A stretch of 64,000 nucleotides of DNA. Origin: Endozoicomonas acroporae. Lineage in GTDB: Bacteria; Pseudomonadota; Gammaproteobacteria; Pseudomonadales; Endozoicomonadaceae. Below the pieces are notes generated by a model, which did no database searches, was not told the DNA's origin, and was given only the letters and a program-made list of their open reading frames with translations. Below are positions 7,317-16,000 of the stretch, piece after piece. Position 1 is the first letter of the stretch, and each line of letters opens with the position of its first letter. The position numbers and the translations under genes are program-made. The stretch is from NCBI RefSeq assembly GCF_002864045.1, contig NZ_PJPV01000018.1, positions 1-64,000 on the forward strand, written 5' to 3'.

Positions 7317-7805
7317 TCAGACCTTAAAAAGACCATCCGTAATCGGGGCGATATCTGCATACGGACTTTCTTGTGAATCATCGTTTTCTGCTGTTAAACC
7401 GCCCTGCATCATAACGGCCTGCCAACGACGCGCACGAGCGGTGAAGTTCTCAACCACCGTCCGTAACATTGAAAGATCCAGATCTGCAACAAACAGATCG
7501 AGCAATTGCATCAAGTTTCCGCCTGGCTCGGTCAAAGCGATCCGAATCCCTTCCGTGGTTTCAAATAGCCAGTTGTATTCCAGCAGCGTTTGATACGTAT
7601 AGTTCTGCCGCTCTTCGCCAGGCTTGCCAATCGGGGCGATCAAAGTGAGCTTTTGTAGTTCCGGGCTATACAAAAAATCAACCCACACCGATTCTTCGTA
7701 GACCAAAGTCCACCCACTCTCATCCTTCTTCTTTACGATTGCATGAACATCTGTTAACGGGCCGACATCAATCATTAGTTGATTGATTTGTTCGAGTTGT
7801 GACAT
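7317..7805 (-). CDS. CesT-family type III secretion chaperone-like protein
   Basis: An acidic 162-residue protein. Its pattern fits small class I type III chaperones (CesT/Tir-chaperone fold): an N-terminal helix, strands with WTLVYEESVWVDFLYSPELQKLTLIA, a helix with TLLEYNWLF, strands with GIRIALTEPGG, and a final helix LRTVVENFTARARRWQAV. Such proteins bind the N-terminal part of one effector and keep it secretion-competent. It has a good ribosome site (AAGGGAG, 7 bases from the ATG). It directly precedes the 485-aa gene and probably shares its transcript. No secretion-machinery gene is in the window. Confidence 0.75.
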   Translation of the reverse strand: MSQLEQINQLMIDVGPLTDVHAIVKKKDESGWTLVYEESVWVDFLYSPELQKLTLIAPIGKPGEERQNYTYQTLLEYNWLFETTEGIRIALTEPGGNLMQLLDLFVADLDLSMLRTVVENFTARARRWQAVMMQGGLTAENDDSQESPYADIAPITDGLFKV

Positions 7806-8435
7806 TCAATACTCCCTTATCAAGCAATGGCACCTGCGCAAGCATCTAACCCTCAAATTACCTGTGTAATGGTCTTGCCACTCAGGATTCAATTAATACC
7901 TAAATCATGAAATCCAGATTTCAAGAGGCCAAATAAATGAATTGAACAAGCCTTCCTAATTCAAACATGCTGCCTTCGAGCCAATATAGCCCTTTCAAGA
8001 GAATACGCCACACCTGATTCGTCACATTTTTGCCTGTTTTGGTGCAATATTTTCACGCGTCATGGGCATTTGTTACAGGTAATTGTCATCTGTCTTCTAT
8101 CTATCAACAGTTCACCTTAAGTGTCAAAATAACCCGCGTTCTAACCTGCTGAAATTTGATCAGGGATCATAAGGCCTCTGATTAAGGCCGATGAAGCAAT
8201 CCAGAAACCAGTGAAGAACAATGACTACAAAATGGCTACATTGAGTGGCAGTGTGGCATGGCTCACCAAAAAGCCGATGTCGACAAAACGACATTAAACC
8301 ATCACAAAAACCAGTTTCAGCCTTGCTAAATTCTTGACGAAAGGACGGAGCAATTGAAAATCGCAGAGAGTCGTATTTTTGCGAAAACAAACCTTCGCCA
8401 GCGAGTACGCAAAGGTTCGTATTTATTTGAAGTGG
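7806..8435. other. 630-base gap without a recognised gene
   Basis: AT-rich stretch between the chaperone gene start and the 58-aa gene. It must contain the chaperone promoter on the minus strand, but I see no clear sigma-70 or HrpL-type (GGAACC) element. Short open frames here lack ribosome sites and recognisable motifs. Confidence 0.6.
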
Positions 8436-8612
8436 TTAGATGCCTTCCCAGTAATCTTCCCCAAAGATGGCGCTGAGCCGCTTATCTTCTTCCCGATCCT
8501 CAAGCGCTCTGCGGATTTGCAGGGAGCGCTTGGAACCTTTCTGCTCAAGTTCAGGACGGATCAGGTGCTCATCCAGAATGAACTCTTTCTCGGCTTTTTT
8601 ACCTTTTCCCAT
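8436..8612 (-). CDS. PA3496-like small conserved protein, 58 aa
   Basis: A short gene read on the minus strand, beginning MGKGKKAEKEF and ending EDYWEGI. It has the signature SLQIRRALEDREEDKRLSAI, typical of the small PA3496-type proteins in Pseudomonas and relatives (some are labelled putative envelope-integrity proteins). The AGAGGA ribosome site is about 9 bases upstream of the ATG. It is divergent from uvrD across a 227-base region that contains two palindromes. Function unknown; highly charged and probably soluble. Confidence 0.8.
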   Translation of the reverse strand: MGKGKKAEKEFILDEHLIRPELEQKGSKRSLQIRRALEDREEDKRLSAIFGEDYWEGI

Positions 8613-8686
8613 AACAGCATCCTCTTCTTGTATTTGTTATTAAATGATGCCTGATTACGATTACCAAAATATTAAATTACTGATCG

Positions 8687-8708
8687 TACGACAACTACTC
8701 ATGTCGTA
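8687..8708. promoter_or_regulatory. inverted repeat upstream of uvrD
   Basis: TACGACA (8687-8693) and TGTCGTA (8702-8708) form a perfect 7-base inverted repeat separated by 8 bases. It lies between the divergent 58-aa gene and uvrD, and could be an operator or the stem of a leader hairpin. Confidence 0.45.
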
Positions 8709-8714
8709 TAAAAA

Positions 8715-8732
8715 TGTGCGATAAATCGCACA
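8715..8732. promoter_or_regulatory. perfect palindrome upstream of uvrD
   Basis: TGTGCGAT-AA-ATCGCACA is an 8+2+8 palindrome 7 bases after the previous inverted repeat. It does not match the LexA consensus. Its tight symmetry suggests a dimeric regulator site. Confidence 0.5.
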
Positions 8733-8839
8733 AATCAACCATTACAAGACCTCATGGCGCAGTTTCGCTAAACTCTCACTGTTCTGGAAAATACTCTCCC
8801 CATCACCAGGGGGCATCGACTTCTGACTGAAAGATTCTT

Positions 8840-11017
8840 ATGGACGTAACCTCAATACTTGATTCACTGAATGATGCACAGCGCAGTGCTGTTGCAGCTC
8901 CCGTCAGCTCTATGCTGGTTCTGGCCGGTGCCGGTAGTGGTAAAACCCGCGTACTTGTCCACCGGATCGCCTGGCTGGTGCAGGCTGAAGCCATGTCCCC
9001 TTATTCGGTGATGGCCGTCACCTTCACCAACAAGGCCGCGGCAGAGATGCGCTCACGTATTGAGGAACTGCTGGGCATCGCCCCCAGGGGAATGTGGGTG
9101 GGTACGTTTCATGGTCTTTCCCACCGTCTGCTCAGGGCACACTGGAAGGAAACAGGACTGCCCGAAAACTTTCAGATTCTGGACAGTGACGATCAGCTGC
9201 GCGTGCTCAAACGGATTATGAAAGCCATGCAGCTGGATGAACAGAAGTGGCCGCCACGTCAGGCCCAGTGGTTTATCAACAGCAAAAAAGATGAAGGACT
9301 TCGTCCCGATTACATTGATCCCGGTTACGACCCATTTGAACGCACCATGGTTGATGTTTATCGACGCTACCATGAGTACTGCGAACAGGTGGGAGTGGTG
9401 GACTTCGGGGAGCTGCTGCTGCGGGCACACGAGCTGCTGCTGAAGCGGGCCGATATTCTCCAGCATTACCGCGAACGCTTCCGATACATTCTGGTGGATG
9501 AGTTTCAGGATACCAACGCCGTGCAGTATGCCTGGCTGCGATTGCTGGCGGGAGACCAGGACAAGCTGATGGTGGTGGGTGATGATGACCAGTCCATTTA
9601 TGGCTGGCGCGGTGCCAGAATTGAGAATATACGTCAGTTCACCCATGACTTCCCCAATGCCCAGACCATCAAACTGGAACAGAATTACCGCTCTACCGGC
9701 AATATCCTGCAGGCCGCCAATGCCGTTATTGCCAATAACCCGGATCGTCTGGGAAAAGAGCTGCGTACCGATGGTGATAAAGGCGAGCCAGTGCACCTGT
9801 ACGCCGGCTTTAACGAGATGGACGAAGCCCGATTTATTACTGACCGGATTAAAGATGCCATCACCAAAGGCACGGCCCGCAGCGATATTGCCATCCTTTA
9901 CCGGTCCAATGCGCAGTCCCGTATTCTTGAAGAGGCGATGCTCCGGGCTGCGATCCCCTACCGAATCTACGGTGGGCAGCGCTTCTTTGAACGGGCAGAG
10001 ATCAAAAACGCCCTGGCCTATCTCCGGCTTGTCCGGTCGCCGGATGACGACACCTCTCTGGAGCGGGTAATCAATATTCCCACCCGGGGTATCGGTGAGA
10101 AAACCGTAGAAAAGCTCAGAGAGGCGGCCCGGAGTCAGGGTATTTCACTGTGGCAGGCGCTGAAAAACCTGGTGGCAGCCTCGGCGGTTGGCGGTAAGGC
10201 GGGTAAATCCATGGCCGCTTTTGTGGAATTGATCGAGTCCCTGAGCCATGCCGGTGAAACACTGGATCTGGGTGAGCTGTCCGACCATGTGGTCACCATG
10301 AGCGGCCTGATTGACCACCACAGCAAAGAGAAGGGCGAGAAAGGTCAGGCCCGGGTGGAAAACCTGGAAGAACTGGTGAATGCCTGTCGTCAGTTTGATA
10401 TGGACGAACTGTTCCTTGATGACCAGCAGGGTGAAGAAACCGAAACCATGACACCTCTGGATGCCTTCCTGGCCAATGCCGCACTGGAAGCGGGTACCAG
10501 TCAGGCCGATCAGTTCCAGGACAGCGTGCAGATGATGACGCTTCACTCTGCCAAGGGGCTGGAGTTCCCGCTGGTCTTTCTGGCCGGTATGGAGGAGGGG
10601 TTATTCCCCCATAAAATGTCGTTGGATGAAGGCAACCTTGAGGAAGAGCGTCGGCTTTGTTATGTGGGTATTACCCGAGCCATGGCAACCCTGTATCTGA
10701 CCTATGCCGAAAGCCGACGCCTGTACGGCAGTGAAACCATGAACCGCCCTTCCCGTTTTATTCGGGAGATCCCCGGTGAACTGCTCCAGGAAGTGCGCCT
10801 TGGTGGCACCATTACCCGACCGGTAGCGACTCGCATGGCACCGGCATCCCCTGACCACGGTCTGTCACTGGGCCAGCGCGTCCATCACAACGTGTTTGGT
10901 GAGGGAATCGTGATTAATTACGAAGGTGATGGCAACCAGGCCCGGGTGCAGGTCAATTTTGATTCTGAAGGCGCTAAATGGTTGATGATGGCTTACGCTA
11001 ACCTGTCTCCAATCTAA
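8840..11017 (+). CDS. uvrD: DNA helicase II
   Basis: ATP-driven 3'-5' superfamily 1 helicase for nucleotide-excision and mismatch repair. All helicase motifs are visible: LAGAGSGKT (Walker A, near residue 29), AVTFTNKAA (Ia), VDEFQDTN (II), GDDDQSIYGWRGA (III), QNYRS (IV), MMTLHSAKGLEF (V) and EERRLCYVGITRA (VI). The C-terminal segment with VHHNVFGEGIV and VNFD is the RNA-polymerase-binding Tudor-like tail. The 725 residues match the family (about 720). Stand-alone gene. Confidence 0.97.
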   Translation: MDVTSILDSLNDAQRSAVAAPVSSMLVLAGAGSGKTRVLVHRIAWLVQAEAMSPYSVMAVTFTNKAAAEMRSRIEELLGIAPRGMWVGTFHGLSHRLLRAHWKETGLPENFQILDSDDQLRVLKRIMKAMQLDEQKWPPRQAQWFINSKKDEGLRPDYIDPGYDPFERTMVDVYRRYHEYCEQVGVVDFGELLLRAHELLLKRADILQHYRERFRYILVDEFQDTNAVQYAWLRLLAGDQDKLMVVGDDDQSIYGWRGARIENIRQFTHDFPNAQTIKLEQNYRSTGNILQAANAVIANNPDRLGKELRTDGDKGEPVHLYAGFNEMDEARFITDRIKDAITKGTARSDIAILYRSNAQSRILEEAMLRAAIPYRIYGGQRFFERAEIKNALAYLRLVRSPDDDTSLERVINIPTRGIGEKTVEKLREAARSQGISLWQALKNLVAASAVGGKAGKSMAAFVELIESLSHAGETLDLGELSDHVVTMSGLIDHHSKEKGEKGQARVENLEELVNACRQFDMDELFLDDQQGEETETMTPLDAFLANAALEAGTSQADQFQDSVQMMTLHSAKGLEFPLVFLAGMEEGLFPHKMSLDEGNLEEERRLCYVGITRAMATLYLTYAESRRLYGSETMNRPSRFIREIPGELLQEVRLGGTITRPVATRMAPASPDHGLSLGQRVHHNVFGEGIVINYEGDGNQARVQVNFDSEGAKWLMMAYANLSPI

Positions 11018-11240
11018 GGGCATTGCTGATGGTGCATTGCCTCTTGCCTGTTTTCGCCGCCGACGCAGGCAGCCTCGTAAAACCCTGGAGCAGGAACTTT
11101 TGTTAAATTGCCAGATCTTAATGCTCAGGAACTGAATAAATGATCAGGCAGGTAATAGATGATGATTCCAACACCCTTGGGATACTAACCTACCATGCCC
11201 GTATAAATTCCATTCCTGTGTCAATTTGACCGGAGTTATC

Positions 11241-13604
11241 ATGCAACCAATTGCGCAAGGCAGTGCAGCCGCAAGCAGAATAGAAACCAATGAACGGCAG
11301 TTATTTAATGATCTGAAAACGCTGAATAAATCAGTGGCTGCCTTTAACAAACAGGTCTCAGAAATTTCTGGACCGGACCAGTTCAAATCACTTGAACGGT
11401 TGAGGCTGGATTCACCACCTGAATTGACGTTCATCACCGCTATCGGTAAGCGTAAGCTGGAAATTATCGGACTGAACGTTTCCATGGTGCCGCAGTCGCC
11501 AGGCATTGGTTTGGCCGATGCATCGCAACAACATGATGAGCAACAGAATATTCCGTACGATAGTCACACCGAGCCTGAACCGACAGATAATACTATAGGG
11601 CCTGCTGGTGCCATTTCAGCAAATAGTGGCAATACCCTGACAAGACCATCAACTGACGACTCATATACCGAATCATCAACTGACTACTCAGACACCGAAT
11701 CATCAACTGACACCTCAGACACCGAATCATCAACTGACACCTCAGACACCGAATCATCAACTAACATCACCTCAGGCACCAAATCATCAACTGACATCAT
11801 CTCAGGCACCAAATCTATTGACCCAATCAAGGCTCGTATTATCCAATGCCAGGCCAATTATCTGGAACTCAAACTGGCGACTGGCGTCGGTTGTTATATT
11901 CGCGATGTCAGCATCAGCCCAACGAGTAAAAACCTGATTATCAATGGTTGCGACGATGAGAACGAGTTTAGTCTGAGCATCTGGCGACAGGGTGCGGATG
12001 GCAACTGGTTGCCAAAAGGGCGGGTCAAGAGTTCTGATGCAATCTTTCGTTACCAGCTTAACCAGTCGGAAAATACACTCCTGAGCATCAGCTATGATGG
12101 CAATATCTCGATGAGTACGCTGAACAGCGATGGCCGTTGGCAGGAGGCGGTGGTGCTTGAGCACACCACCACTGATGAAAAGTGTCCGAGGGTTAAGGCA
12201 GACTTCAGCCCCTTGCAGGACAAAATAATGTCCTACGATCCACAGACCGGCAAAATCAACGTATTGCGCGAGGATAGCAACGGTCGGTGGACCCCGCTAA
12301 CCCAGGCTAAAGAGATCAGTCACTGTCAGCAAACTGTGCCACATCAAGTGCCTTTCGAGGCCACGAACCATTATTTACTGACTTACCAGGGTACAACAGC
12401 GACCATTTGGGGCTGTAGCGATGAGACTCACTGCCTGGAGGAGCAAAAGGTCATTGAGTGCAATAGGCAAATTGCCGGTGCTCAGCTGAGTCATGATGAG
12501 CAACATGCCATGATCTTCACCGAAGGTGGCCAGGCTATCTTTCTGGGTTGTGATGTCGATGGCAATTGGTCACAGATCGGGGAGATCTGTCATCCTGAAT
12601 GGAGCATGAATGAAGACTACCAACCTTGCGCCAAACCTATTTGCGAAGCCGCCTTCAACGCCTCCGGGCACCTTGCGCTGACCCGTGATACCGACAATAC
12701 ATTTATTATTTCAGGTTATGACGCCAACGGTGACGCTAACGACAATCCCTGGGTAGTAAAAGCGAAAATTCACAGGTGTGCAGAGGCCAAATTCAGCGCC
12801 TCCGGGCATAAATTATTGGCCAACTCCGGTATTGGCTCCTTTAAACTCTGGGACTACAACAGTACTGACCATCGGCTGGTTAATGGCCAGACCATTTACC
12901 ACAGTGGCAGTCACAAAGCTATCTTCAGTCCCTCAGAGAACCTTCTTCTGAGCTATGGCAATGAAACAAATTTCGCCTGTATTTGGGGGCATGACGAGGA
13001 AGGTGATCTGATTGAGAAAACGAGGATATATCATCAGGGGGGGATTGACTATGCTGCCTTCAACGCTCAGGAGGACTGTGTGCTGACCCGCAGTCGTGAC
13101 CGGACGGTAAAAATTCAGGCCCTCGACAGCCAGGGCAAACGTCAGGAACCATTGGTGGTTCAACATCGAAACAGTATTATGGACGCTCGGTTTTCCCGAT
13201 CAGGGCGGCTTGCCTATACCATTAGCCTGGACGACACCGCTTGTATCCTGGGGCGCAACGATAATGGCCAGTGGATGAAACTGGCGGTGACGGACTCTGA
13301 TGCCGACTTCATCAGGGACGCTAGTTTTAATGAATTGGAAAACCATTTTCTAACCTATGGCAACAAAATGAACAAGAAGGACAAACACCAGCCTGGCCTT
13401 GTGCAACTCTGGGGTATTGGTGATGATGGCAAATGGTCAAAAAAAGAGCAGATAAAACTGGATCATCCCGTTAAATCGGCCAAATTTAGCCCTGATGGTG
13501 ATCATTTATTGATCTACTGTAACGATGGTATATGTTATTTTGCTGACTTTTTAAAAGGCGGTACTGCATTACTCTGGAAGATTCCTGCCAGCCCGGGGCA
13601 GTAA
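11241..13604 (+). CDS. WD40-like beta-propeller protein with acidic Ser/Thr repeat linker
   Basis: A 787-residue protein without signal peptide. The N-terminal ~110 residues are helical. A low-complexity linker of STDTSDTE-type repeats (residues about 136-191) follows. The rest, to the C-terminus, is many 40-50 residue units with the WD40-like cadence 'aKFSasGhklL...g.fkLWdyn..g.w'; examples are KLWDYNS, CIWGHDEEGD and VQLWGIGDDGKW. It probably folds into one or two beta-propellers acting as a binding scaffold. The ATG at 11241 has GGAG 6 bases upstream. Proteins of this kind are common in Endozoicomonas-like genomes and often host-directed; that is inference. It is convergent with the RING-like/ankyrin gene. 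Confidence 0.75.
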   Translation: MQPIAQGSAAASRIETNERQLFNDLKTLNKSVAAFNKQVSEISGPDQFKSLERLRLDSPPELTFITAIGKRKLEIIGLNVSMVPQSPGIGLADASQQHDEQQNIPYDSHTEPEPTDNTIGPAGAISANSGNTLTRPSTDDSYTESSTDYSDTESSTDTSDTESSTDTSDTESSTNITSGTKSSTDIISGTKSIDPIKARIIQCQANYLELKLATGVGCYIRDVSISPTSKNLIINGCDDENEFSLSIWRQGADGNWLPKGRVKSSDAIFRYQLNQSENTLLSISYDGNISMSTLNSDGRWQEAVVLEHTTTDEKCPRVKADFSPLQDKIMSYDPQTGKINVLREDSNGRWTPLTQAKEISHCQQTVPHQVPFEATNHYLLTYQGTTATIWGCSDETHCLEEQKVIECNRQIAGAQLSHDEQHAMIFTEGGQAIFLGCDVDGNWSQIGEICHPEWSMNEDYQPCAKPICEAAFNASGHLALTRDTDNTFIISGYDANGDANDNPWVVKAKIHRCAEAKFSASGHKLLANSGIGSFKLWDYNSTDHRLVNGQTIYHSGSHKAIFSPSENLLLSYGNETNFACIWGHDEEGDLIEKTRIYHQGGIDYAAFNAQEDCVLTRSRDRTVKIQALDSQGKRQEPLVVQHRNSIMDARFSRSGRLAYTISLDDTACILGRNDNGQWMKLAVTDSDADFIRDASFNELENHFLTYGNKMNKKDKHQPGLVQLWGIGDDGKWSKKEQIKLDHPVKSAKFSPDGDHLLIYCNDGICYFADFLKGGTALLWKIPASPGQ
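11646..11813 (+). repeat. in-frame tandem repeat, 27-30 bp units
   Basis: Six units: four of 27 bases (11646, 11673, 11700, 11727) and two of 30 bases (11754, 11784), each built on TCATCAACTGACACCTCAGA with small changes. They encode the acidic Ser/Thr linker of the WD40-like protein. Unit length is always a multiple of three, so copy changes keep the reading frame. Confidence 0.9.
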
Positions 13605-13674
13605 TAACCCACCTGGTTATTTCATGCCCGATTTTTCTTCCTCATATCAGACGGCATTCCTGCTCTTTTCTTGC

Positions 13675-14727
13675 CTATTCCTGCTGCAGTGCTTTCAGCT
13701 CCAATGACGTTTTTGCCCCTTTGGCAATCAGGCGTTCTGCGCACGCAGGGTTGCTCCTGTGTTTGGCGAGGTCCAGTGGTGTGATGCCAGGGCGTTCAGT
13801 AGCGACGGCATTGACATTCGCTCCCTTAAAGAGCAGCGCTTCCACGCAATCGACCCTTTCCCAATTGGCTGCGTGGTGCAGAGGAGTGAGGCCAAATGTA
13901 CAGGTAACGTGGATATCTATCCCCGGGGTGTCGAGCAGCAACTTCAGGCTATCGGTGTTACCCTTTGCAGCGGCCCAGTGTAAAGGAGTGAGACCATAGA
14001 CATCCTTGGCATTGATATCCACCCCGGGGTGAGCAATCAGCAATTTCAGGCAATCAGTGTGACAGGGGGTACCATTTGTAGCAGCCCAGTGTAAAGGGGT
14101 GAAACCATCGTCTTCGAGGGCACTGACATTCACTCCCGGGGTCTTGAGCAGCACCTTGAGGGAATCGGTGTCACCACAAAAGGCGACCATGTGTAAAAGG
14201 GTGGATCCATCGCTTAAGGTAGCGTTGACATTCGCGCCCGCCATACACAAAAGCTCCAGGCATTTGCTATTCCTTTCCTGCAAAGTAATTAACAACAGAC
14301 GTTTATCCAAAGGTATGCTGGCACCATGATCGGCTTTAATCTTCAGAATCAGTGCCAGTGCTTGCCAATTTCCGGAGCGGCAGGCGTACTCCTCTAGCGA
14401 TTTGGATTCGCAAAGCAATGGCAGCACGGGAAGCTTCTGACATTCGGAACAGCGGCGTTGGCCCAGTTTGAGTTGCTGCTGATCAGTCAGTAGGGGAATA
14501 CAACCAAGGTGAAGCTGGCATCCATACTGACACGATGCCTTGACTTGCAACCGGCCAGCAAATTCGTTTGTGGTGCCGCCATCCTGCTCCTGACAGATAC
14601 TGCATTTAAACGACTGATCGCCAGTATTAACCCTGATACTATCCATGTTTGCACCTGTATTCATGACTATTAACTGCCATGAGACAATAAGCGGCAGAGG
14701 AAGTTCCTTATCCTGAGTAACTTCCAT
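13675..14727 (-). CDS. RING-like zinc-finger plus ankyrin-repeat protein
   Basis: A 350-residue protein with no signal peptide. Residues 42-96 hold eight possible zinc ligands in the order C42-x2-C45, C66, C70, H73-x2-C76, C93-x2-C96, a C4HC3 arrangement as in RING-CH or PHD fingers. From about residue 130 onward there are five to six ankyrin repeats; clear ones include DGFTPLHWAATNG, YGLTPLHWAAAKG and FGLTPLHHAA. In eukaryotes this combination marks E3 ubiquitin ligases, so a secreted host-ubiquitin effector is a reasonable inference. The start at 14727 has AGGA upstream; the ATG at 14646, with AGGTG, is an equally good start and keeps the finger intact. Confidence 0.75.
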   Translation of the reverse strand: MEVTQDKELPLPLIVSWQLIVMNTGANMDSIRVNTGDQSFKCSICQEQDGGTTNEFAGRLQVKASCQYGCQLHLGCIPLLTDQQQLKLGQRRCSECQKLPVLPLLCESKSLEEYACRSGNWQALALILKIKADHGASIPLDKRLLLITLQERNSKCLELLCMAGANVNATLSDGSTLLHMVAFCGDTDSLKVLLKTPGVNVSALEDDGFTPLHWAATNGTPCHTDCLKLLIAHPGVDINAKDVYGLTPLHWAAAKGNTDSLKLLLDTPGIDIHVTCTFGLTPLHHAANWERVDCVEALLFKGANVNAVATERPGITPLDLAKHRSNPACAERLIAKGAKTSLELKALQQE

Positions 14728-14878
14728 TTTTTTCCTGCTCGTAACAAAACCTCAACAGGCCCTGAGGCTCCTGCTTCAAAGCCTCTCTATTAATGGCAGC
14801 TTGTCAGCTTCCACCTATCCAATTACTATGCTTCTGTCGTGTTCCCTATAAATAAGATTAAGAAAACAGGGTCTTTTC

Positions 14879-16000
14879 ATGAAACGTCGTAATTTATTGT
14901 CCTCTTTCGGGGTCGCTGCCGCAGTTGCAGCACTGGCAGGCTGTGGCCAGGGTGAACAACCGCAGCAAACCACCAATACCGGATCATTAGCACCAGAAGC
15001 TCAAACAGCCATCGAGTGGAAGCTGGTGACGTCCTGGCCAAAAAATTTCCCGGGTCTGGGTATCGCGCCTGAGCGCTTTGCCGAGTCCGTTAATAAAATG
15101 AGTAATGGTCGGCTGACCGTCAAAGTGTATGGTGGCGGTGAACTGGTGCCACCACTGGAAGTATTTGATGCCGTATCCAGTGGCACGGCGGATATGGGGC
15201 ACAGTGGCGCTTATTACTGGAAGGGTAAAGACCCGGCCACCCAGTTCTTTACTGCCGTTCCCTTTGGTTTGAACGCTCAGGAAATCAGCAGCTGGATTCA
15301 CTATGGTGGCGGGCAGGCGCTCTGGGACGAGGTGTATAAACCATTTAATGTAAAACCGATGGCCGGTGGCAACACCGGGGTTCAGATGGCGGGCTGGTTC
15401 AACAAGGAGATCAACAGCCTGGATGACCTGAAAGGTCTGAAAATGCGCATCCCGGGTATGGGCGGTGAAGTACTGCAGCGCCTTGGCGGGGTACCTGTGA
15501 ATATCCCCGGTGGCGAGCTATTTACGGCGCTTCAGACCGGCGCTATTGATGCGACTGAGTGGGTCGGCCCATACAATGACCTGGCCTTTGGTTTCTATAA
15601 GGCCGCTTCTTACTACTACTACCCGGGCTGGCATGAGCCAGGCAGCATGATGGAATTCACCATCAATCTGGATGCATGGAATAAACTGCCAGAAGACCTG
15701 CAAGCCATTGTCAAAACGGCAGCCCGCGCAGCAAACCAGGACATGATTGATGAGTACACCGCACGGAATAATGCGGCGTTGCAACAGCTGGTGAATGAGC
15801 ACGGGGTAACCGTAAAACGTTTGCCGGATGACGTACTTGTTGAACTGAAAAAGGTAGCTGATGAGATTACTGAGGAAGTTGCGGCCACCAGCGATGTGGC
15901 TGGACGAGTTTATCAATCGTTCAGCGAGTTCCGCGAGCAGTCCAAGGCTTACCACAGTATTTCAGAAGTCGCTTTTTATGAAGCCCGCTCTTTTGAGTAA
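14879..16000 (+). CDS. TRAP transporter substrate-binding lipoprotein (DctP/TakP type)
   Basis: Extracytoplasmic solute receptor of a TRAP transporter. The N-terminus MKRRNLLSSFG has a twin-arginine pattern and leads to the lipobox LAGC (Cys22), so it may be a Tat-exported lipoprotein. Family features are the WPKNFPGLG start of the mature fold, VFDAVSSGTADMGHSG, the MRIPGMGGEVLQRLGG segment with the carboxylate-binding Arg, and ALQTGAIDATEWVGP. The YYYYPGWHEPGS segment is typical of the 2-oxo-acid-binding TakP group. The DctQ/DctM membrane subunits are not adjacent. It overlaps murI tail to tail by 25 bases. Confidence 0.9.
   Translation: MKRRNLLSSFGVAAAVAALAGCGQGEQPQQTTNTGSLAPEAQTAIEWKLVTSWPKNFPGLGIAPERFAESVNKMSNGRLTVKVYGGGELVPPLEVFDAVSSGTADMGHSGAYYWKGKDPATQFFTAVPFGLNAQEISSWIHYGGGQALWDEVYKPFNVKPMAGGNTGVQMAGWFNKEINSLDDLKGLKMRIPGMGGEVLQRLGGVPVNIPGGELFTALQTGAIDATEWVGPYNDLAFGFYKAASYYYYPGWHEPGSMMEFTINLDAWNKLPEDLQAIVKTAARAANQDMIDEYTARNNAALQQLVNEHGVTVKRLPDDVLVELKKVADEITEEVAATSDVAGRVYQSFSEFREQSKAYHSISEVAFYEARSFE

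Noticed and set aside
8379-8654. 91-codon plus-strand frame opposite the 58-aa gene
   Set aside because: The minus strand here encodes a recognisable PA3496-like protein with a ribosome site, so the plus frame is its shadow.
9053-9796. Long minus-strand open frame inside uvrD (about 247 codons)
   Set aside because: It lies wholly antisense to a clear uvrD, has no recognisable motif, and is a frame shadow of codon bias in that gene.
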